A stretch of DNA of 64,000 nt from assembly GCF_016908515.1 (NCBI RefSeq), contig NZ_JAFBEA010000004.1:62001-126000 (forward strand), read 5' to 3'. This stretch comes from Virgibacillus halotolerans. Its GTDB lineage: Bacteria; Bacillota; Bacilli; Bacillales; Amphibacillaceae. Positions 62,257-64,000 of this stretch are shown here, one piece after another. Under the pieces are notes generated by a model. It saw only the letters and a program-made list of their open reading frames with translations, did no database searches and was not told the origin of the DNA. How positions within the stretch are numbered: the stretch's first letter is position 1; each line of letters starts with the position of its first letter. The position numbers and the translations under genes are program-made.

Positions 62257-64000
62257 TTAACCTAACTTATGTGTATCTATCAAAGCAATTTCCGACTTGT
62301 TCGTGCCATGTAATTCGAAAATAATGACTTCATTTTTGCCCTTTTTCAATAATGGTCCAGGTAAATAGAGCGTTTCCTGTGGCCCGATTTCCCAGTAACG
62401 TCCCAGGTTAAAGCCATTGACAAAAACATTTCCTTTTACCCAGCCTGGTAATTCCACAAATGTGTCGCCTATTGCCTCAACTTCAAAGGAACCCCGATAA
62501 AACATCGGTTGGTCAAACGTTTGTTTAGCCGCCTTTTCAAAGGATAATTTCTCTAAATTGTCCATTGGTAATGAAAAAATGGTCCAATCAAATAAAAACT
62601 GCCGTTCAAACCGTACACCTTCAGTAATTCCCTTTGGATCATGCATCATTGGACCATAATTAATCCTTCCCATATTTTCCACAAGCAGATCAAGCTGGAT
62701 CCCTTCCTCGGGTACTTCAATGATAATCGTATTATTTTCCCAGCGATCGATTACCCCTTTAAATTCCTGATTCACATAGACAAGTGCACGATCACGGACA
62801 CCTTGTATGGTTAACGGGGCTTTTCCCAGTGGGCCTTTTATGAAAGTACGGTACAGTACAAAACCATAGTCTTGGCCCAGCTTTTCCATTGTTTCCGGAT
62901 GTATTTTTTGCACAGGTTTGCTAATATTTTCCAAAGTGTCAAACAAGTTAACCGACTCCTGCATTTTAACAATGCCATAGTCCTTCTTAGGAATGGGGGC
63001 AGGTAAAACAAGTTCACCCAAATCCTTATGACTGGAAATGGCTTCCCTTACCGCATGAAACTTTGGTGTCAGATCACCCGTCTCACTTATTGGACAATCA
63101 TAATCATAACTCGTAATTGTCGGTGCATATTGATCATCATAATTGGCACCATTATAAAAGCCAAAATTCGTGCCGCCATGAAACATATAAAAGTTAACAG
63201 AATCCCCATTCTTAAGCATTTGCGCAAATGTATCTGCTGCCTCCTGTGGATCACGTGTATGATGTTCCTCGCCCCAATGATCAAACCAGCCATTCCAATA
63301 TTCCATGACAATATTCGGTGTGTTTGGGAAATGTTCCTGCAATTTCGCAAAAGATTCCTCTGGTTTTGAGCCAAAGTTTACGGTTGCTAAGACATTTTCA
63401 ACGGTACCACCCTGAAGCATTAAATCTGTAGGGCCATCTGAGGTGAATAGCAGCACATCCATCCCCCTGTTCAACATCGCTTCTTTTATGTAATTTAAAT
63501 AGTGCTTATCATTTCCATAGCTGCCATATTCATTTTCAATTTGCATCGCAATGATTGGTCCACCATTCGTTTGCAATAAAGGTTTTAGTCTTGCTAGTAA
63601 TACATCATAATAGTGATCTACTTTTTGCAAATAAGTCTCATCGTATGACCGAATTTGCATATTGCGATCAGCTAGTAGCCAAGAAGGTAGACCACCAAAT
63701 TCCCACTCTGCACAAATATACGGACTAGGGCGTGCAATAACATATAACCCTAATCGTTCTGCAATCCGGATAAATTCCTCTACATTGGCAATACCGCTAA
63801 AGTTAAATTTACCCTCTTTAGGTTCATGAAGATTCCAAGGGATATATATTTCAACACAGTTAAAACCACAAGCCTTTAATTTCAGCAAACGATCTTCCCA
63901 GTATTCCGGGACAATCCTGAAATAATGGATTGCACCAGAAATGAGTTGGATGGCTTTCCCATTCATTTGTAGTTCTTTCCCATGTACCGTTAATTTTGAC
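62257..64000 (-). CDS. GH35 beta-galactosidase (partial, N-terminus beyond right edge)
   Basis: At least 581 residues. The frame stays open upstream of the first visible ATG (63966) to the window edge with SKLTVHGKELQ, which matches the normal GH35 N-terminus. So only a few residues are missing and 63966 is an internal Met. The acid/base Glu is in AMQIENEYGSYG and the nucleophile Glu in NIVMEYWNGWFDHWG. LISGAIHYFRI and MFHGGTNFGFYNGAN are family signatures. C-terminal beta-sandwich domains complete the enzyme. It removes terminal beta-galactose, in the cytoplasm (no signal peptide is expected, but the very start is not visible). Confidence 0.92.
   Translation of the reverse strand, partial: SKLTVHGKELQMNGKAIQLISGAIHYFRIVPEYWEDRLLKLKACGFNCVEIYIPWNLHEPKEGKFNFSGIANVEEFIRIAERLGLYVIARPSPYICAEWEFGGLPSWLLADRNMQIRSYDETYLQKVDHYYDVLLARLKPLLQTNGGPIIAMQIENEYGSYGNDKHYLNYIKEAMLNRGMDVLLFTSDGPTDLMLQGGTVENVLATVNFGSKPEESFAKLQEHFPNTPNIVMEYWNGWFDHWGEEHHTRDPQEAADTFAQMLKNGDSVNFYMFHGGTNFGFYNGANYDDQYAPTITSYDYDCPISETGDLTPKFHAVREAISSHKDLGELVLPAPIPKKDYGIVKMQESVNLFDTLENISKPVQKIHPETMEKLGQDYGFVLYRTFIKGPLGKAPLTIQGVRDRALVYVNQEFKGVIDRWENNTIIIEVPEEGIQLDLLVENMGRINYGPMMHDPKGITEGVRFERQFLFDWTIFSLPMDNLEKLSFEKAAKQTFDQPMFYRGSFEVEAIGDTFVELPGWVKGNVFVNGFNLGRYWEIGPQETLYLPGPLLKKGKNEVIIFELHGTNKSEIALIDTHKLG

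Noticed and set aside
63966-63968. ATG at 63966 as start of the GH35 gene
   Set aside because: The frame continues in family-like sequence to the window edge, so this is an internal Met and the gene is partial.
1-64000. CRISPR arrays, tRNA or rRNA genes, complete insertion sequences, prophage
   Set aside because: No regularly spaced repeats, no cloverleaf or rRNA-like sequence, no transposase or phage structural gene was found on reading the window.

Overview
The window looks like chromosomal DNA of a low-GC Bacillaceae bacterium, probably a halotolerant relative of Oceanobacillus or Virgibacillus. This is inferred from AGGAGG-type ribosome sites, frequent TTG and GTG starts, a Bacillus-type poly-gamma-glutamate operon, LplABC/YtcP-type transporters without their own ATPase, CcpA-like cre sites and PRD-type PTS regulation. 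No rRNA, tRNA, CRISPR array, intact insertion sequence or prophage was seen.

Layout. 1-11.5 kb: the start of an NDP-forming acyl-CoA synthetase (cut by the left edge), a large unrecognised protein ending in an Xre helix-turn-helix, a YitT-type membrane protein, a poly-gamma-glutamate operon in the capBCADE order (minus strand, 10.05 to 5.2 kb) and an EamA transporter. 11.6-15.4 kb: a Gfo/Idh dehydrogenase, an SGNH esterase and a sodium:solute symporter. 16-32.3 kb: one apparent 13-gene minus-strand operon with two LplBC permeases, a binding protein, alpha-mannosidases GH38 and GH125, three TIM-barrel isomerase-like proteins, four Gfo/Idh dehydrogenases and a type I sulfatase. Its promoter region carries a cre-like site and a possible binding box for the adjacent membrane-bound AraC regulator (32.6-34.8 kb). 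36-44.4 kb: an orphan OppA-like binding protein, a 1025-residue clan GH-A hydrolase, an alpha-L-fucosidase (GH29), a metallophosphoesterase, a fossil of an endonuclease/exonuclease/phosphatase gene, and CutC.

44.5-52 kb: a PTS operon (PRD regulator, EIIA, EIIB, UlaA-type EIIC) followed by a phosphotriesterase-like lactonase, a creatininase-family amidohydrolase, a KDGP-aldolase-family protein and a SIS protein. 52.3-57.5 kb: lacC, lacD, nagA/agaA and agaS homologues with a GntR regulator and two matching palindromic operators. Together these make a complete route from N-acetylgalactosamine-6-phosphate to triose phosphates. 57.7-64 kb: a formylglycine-generating enzyme, an EamA transporter, a second sulfatase, a LacI regulator and a GH35 beta-galactosidase cut by the right edge.

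The region from 11.6 kb to the right edge reads as an island for taking up and dismantling a sulfated, fucosylated, mannose-, galactose- and amino-sugar-containing glycan. The sulfatases and glycosidases show no signal peptide, so oligosaccharides are probably imported first and cut in the cytoplasm. The five Gfo/Idh proteins with three sugar-isomerase-like barrels suggest an oxidative, non-hydrolytic glycoside cleavage branch. The PTS/lactonase/creatininase/aldolase operon suggests a separate sugar-acid or amino-sugar-acid pathway whose substrate cannot be named from sequence.
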